Positions 63,701-64,000 of a stretch of 64,000 nt of DNA are shown piece after piece (position 1 is the first letter of the stretch; each line of letters begins with the position of its first letter). Source of the stretch: Chitinophagales bacterium (GTDB lineage: Bacteria; Bacteroidota; Bacteroidia; Chitinophagales; LD1); contig JAHCHW010000002.1 of NCBI GenBank assembly GCA_026129525.1, forward strand, positions 248,001 through 312,000, given 5' to 3'. The position numbers were made by a program, and so were the translations under genes. The notes under the pieces are model-generated. The model had not been told where the DNA came from. It saw nothing but the letters and a program-made list of their open reading frames with translations, and made no database searches.

Positions 63701-64000
63701 CGTAACGGCAATATGTTGAACTAAATCCGCTAACCGAAACAACAGGAAGCGAATCAACAGTTACACAAATTGTGGTATCGTCAACACATCCTGTAGTAGG
63801 ATTAGTATAAGTATATTTTACACACCATGTACCAATGCCAACTTGCGAAGGTTGGAATACATTACCTGTAACGCCCGGACCTGTAAATACACCACCGGCA
63901 GGAATTCCGGTCATAGTTACACTTTGTGTATTTACACAGTAGTGAGAGTTAAGTCCGGCAATGCTTGCCTCGGTTGGATCATTTACAATAACCTGAACAG
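60759..64000 (-). CDS. Giant repeat adhesin with gliding-motility type (type B) C-terminal domain, 5' end outside window
   Basis: The frame is open to the window edge, so at least 1,080 residues are present and the N-terminus is missing. Upstream copies of a PAGG(V/T)FTGPG domain occur at least twice (near the window edge). At least six cadherin/Ig-like repeats follow, with DPEGD, DVDGDPVTI, DTDPDGNPLTVTA and similar calcium-binding-like Asp-rich turns. Many paired Cys are present. The C-terminal 90 residues (FLPNGFSPNGDGVNDTYVIP, then YNRWGVEVWRS and GTYYGIYEY) are the gliding-motility-associated domain exported by the type IX system. A SprB-like surface adhesin is likely. PorP/SprF lies directly downstream. 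Confidence 0.9.
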   Translation of the reverse strand, partial: VQVIVNDPTEASIAGLNSHYCVNTQSVTMTGIPAGGVFTGPGVTGNVFQPSQVGIGTWCVKYTYTNPTTGCVDDTTICVTVDSLPVVSVSGFSSTYCRYDAPVTIIGNPAGGTFTGPGMSGSQFNPATANVGANVITYTYSDGNGCFASTQFTITVQAAPTLSIAANDDSACANQTVVISPTYSLNVTNIQWAQLGGGVFASGLNPVSIVPTGVDYCVVATAVAGNTGCIARDTICVHVNQNPFITDPQVANTCEEEPVTINTSQTVSDPEGDANVYAIVSTLHGTSTVNSAGVITYTPNLNFNGVDTITYTACNAQCLNQCATGIVVVNVCAVNDTPVVANVSGAICRDSTITFCPQAIDVDGDPVTIAAFACGTLNGTINNTGNNCFTFTPNVGWTGTQQFCFTACDTAGACDTATATVTVNPCNFPPVANNDAQCTDYLAAATINVTANDTDPDGNPLTVTAILCNPVRGTAVISGNNIVYTPGAGANATNGDTLCYVVCDNGQPALCDTAFVYICINNSVVGVNDTILTGQFHPVNIPVKDNDFDPEGDPFTVISVITTNTVGSATLNINGTVNYVPNIDTCGFIDSFQYVVQDIHGALDTATVYVIIDCCPRPEANQDNVLVVPGNVITINPTVNDQANGLPITVEIVSGPYHGTAVLDTGNKITYTHSFTYCGFDTIYYSIESHCGIDTSLIVVNVNCNIPPTANTDTVTVCVNNTINFNPLLNDVDSNGNQMIITGINPPFGVGAFSLNSNVVTFVSTGVKGTFTMQYYVCDNGIPSFCDTGYVILKVIDCQQLVDTILDTTFINTPVTVCIGEFVNTFIPVFITNICDPDNGTVVYNEGDTCFTYIPDEGFYGNDVFCIVLCDSVGNNCINGTVIITVLDTLIQAVDEPCDLDTTIINTPITVDVLANDILPWGADTTVTIITQQIKNGTAVVNSNNTITVTPATDSTGTITFSYEVCVTTGSFSFCDTANVCITVIDTTKWCFLPNGFSPNGDGVNDTYVIPCNDDYPEAKFRVYNRWGVEVWRSNGHYLNDWDGTNMQGTKCPDGTYYGIYEYNDGKTKDAVQFIVIHR

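Noticed and set aside
60759-64000. CRISPR or tandem DNA repeat array
   Set aside because: The repetition is at the protein level (adhesin domains). The DNA copies differ too much and have no constant spacer length.

Overview
The window is chromosomal DNA from a member of the phylum Bacteroidota, probably a gliding or adhesin-bearing Chitinophagales/Sphingobacteriia-like or related uncultured lineage. The evidence is one type IX secretion cargo with a type A C-terminal sorting domain, one giant adhesin with a gliding-motility type (type B) C-terminal domain beside a PorP/SprF gene, a TamL-type BamA homologue with a lipobox, an exbB-exbD-exbD-tonB operon, DUF5683 next to parAB, and promoters of the Bacteroidota form (TTTG, a spacer of about 19-20 bp, then TAnnTTTG). 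No rRNA, tRNA, CRISPR array, phage or insertion sequence was seen.

Layout. 1-4.3 kb (minus strand): the dapB start, a NUDIX hydrolase, a large double-AAA+ ATPase and a PrxQ-type peroxiredoxin. 4.3-4.8 kb: a non-coding stretch with an orphan terminator. 4.8-10.7 kb (plus): the TonB energising operon followed by a small membrane protein, a PstS-like lipoprotein and a TPR protein. 10.8-14.1 kb (plus): an orphan phnW and groES-groEL behind a sigma-54-like promoter. 14.2-21.3 kb (minus): a coiled-coil membrane protein, the operon UPF0173-parA-parB-DUF5683, a T9SS cargo and thymidine kinase. 21.4-29.3 kb: a small unknown gene, a CDF-like metal transporter, and divergent from it a metal-uptake operon (DUF4856 lipoprotein, imelysin-like lipoprotein, HTTM membrane protein, TonB-dependent receptor, 46-aa cysteine-rich peptide). 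29.4-37.7 kb: DMT exporter, rRNA methyltransferase, fatty-acid hydroxylase, lipid kinase, then a compact lipid/polyene-like set (ABC-2 permease, ACP, ketosynthase, Cys-less ketosynthase partner, hot-dog dehydratase). 37.7-44 kb: FtcD, a secreted unknown, TamL and a SpoU methyltransferase. 44-50.5 kb (plus): asparagine synthase, an SCP2-CoA-transferase fusion, a WG-repeat protein and a sugar-phosphate isomerase. 50.6-54.6 kb (minus): TspO, an SGNH hydrolase and the tyrosine-degradation pair hppD-hmgA. 54.9-57.4 kb: two glycosyltransferases and a methyltransferase. 57.4-64 kb (minus): a PorE-like OmpA protein, PorP/SprF and the giant adhesin, which runs off the window.

How they fit together. 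ExbB/ExbD/TonB would energise outer-membrane receptors such as the one in the metal-uptake operon. That operon's promoter lies between two copies of a TTTAGA-N5-TCTAAA dyad shared with the divergent metal transporter, which suggests a common metal-responsive repressor. The adhesin, PorP/SprF and PorE-like protein form a type IX export and anchoring module. The least expected structure is in the HTTM gene: three GC-rich or long palindromic repeat elements lie inside its reading frame without breaking it, and a fourth lies just upstream.
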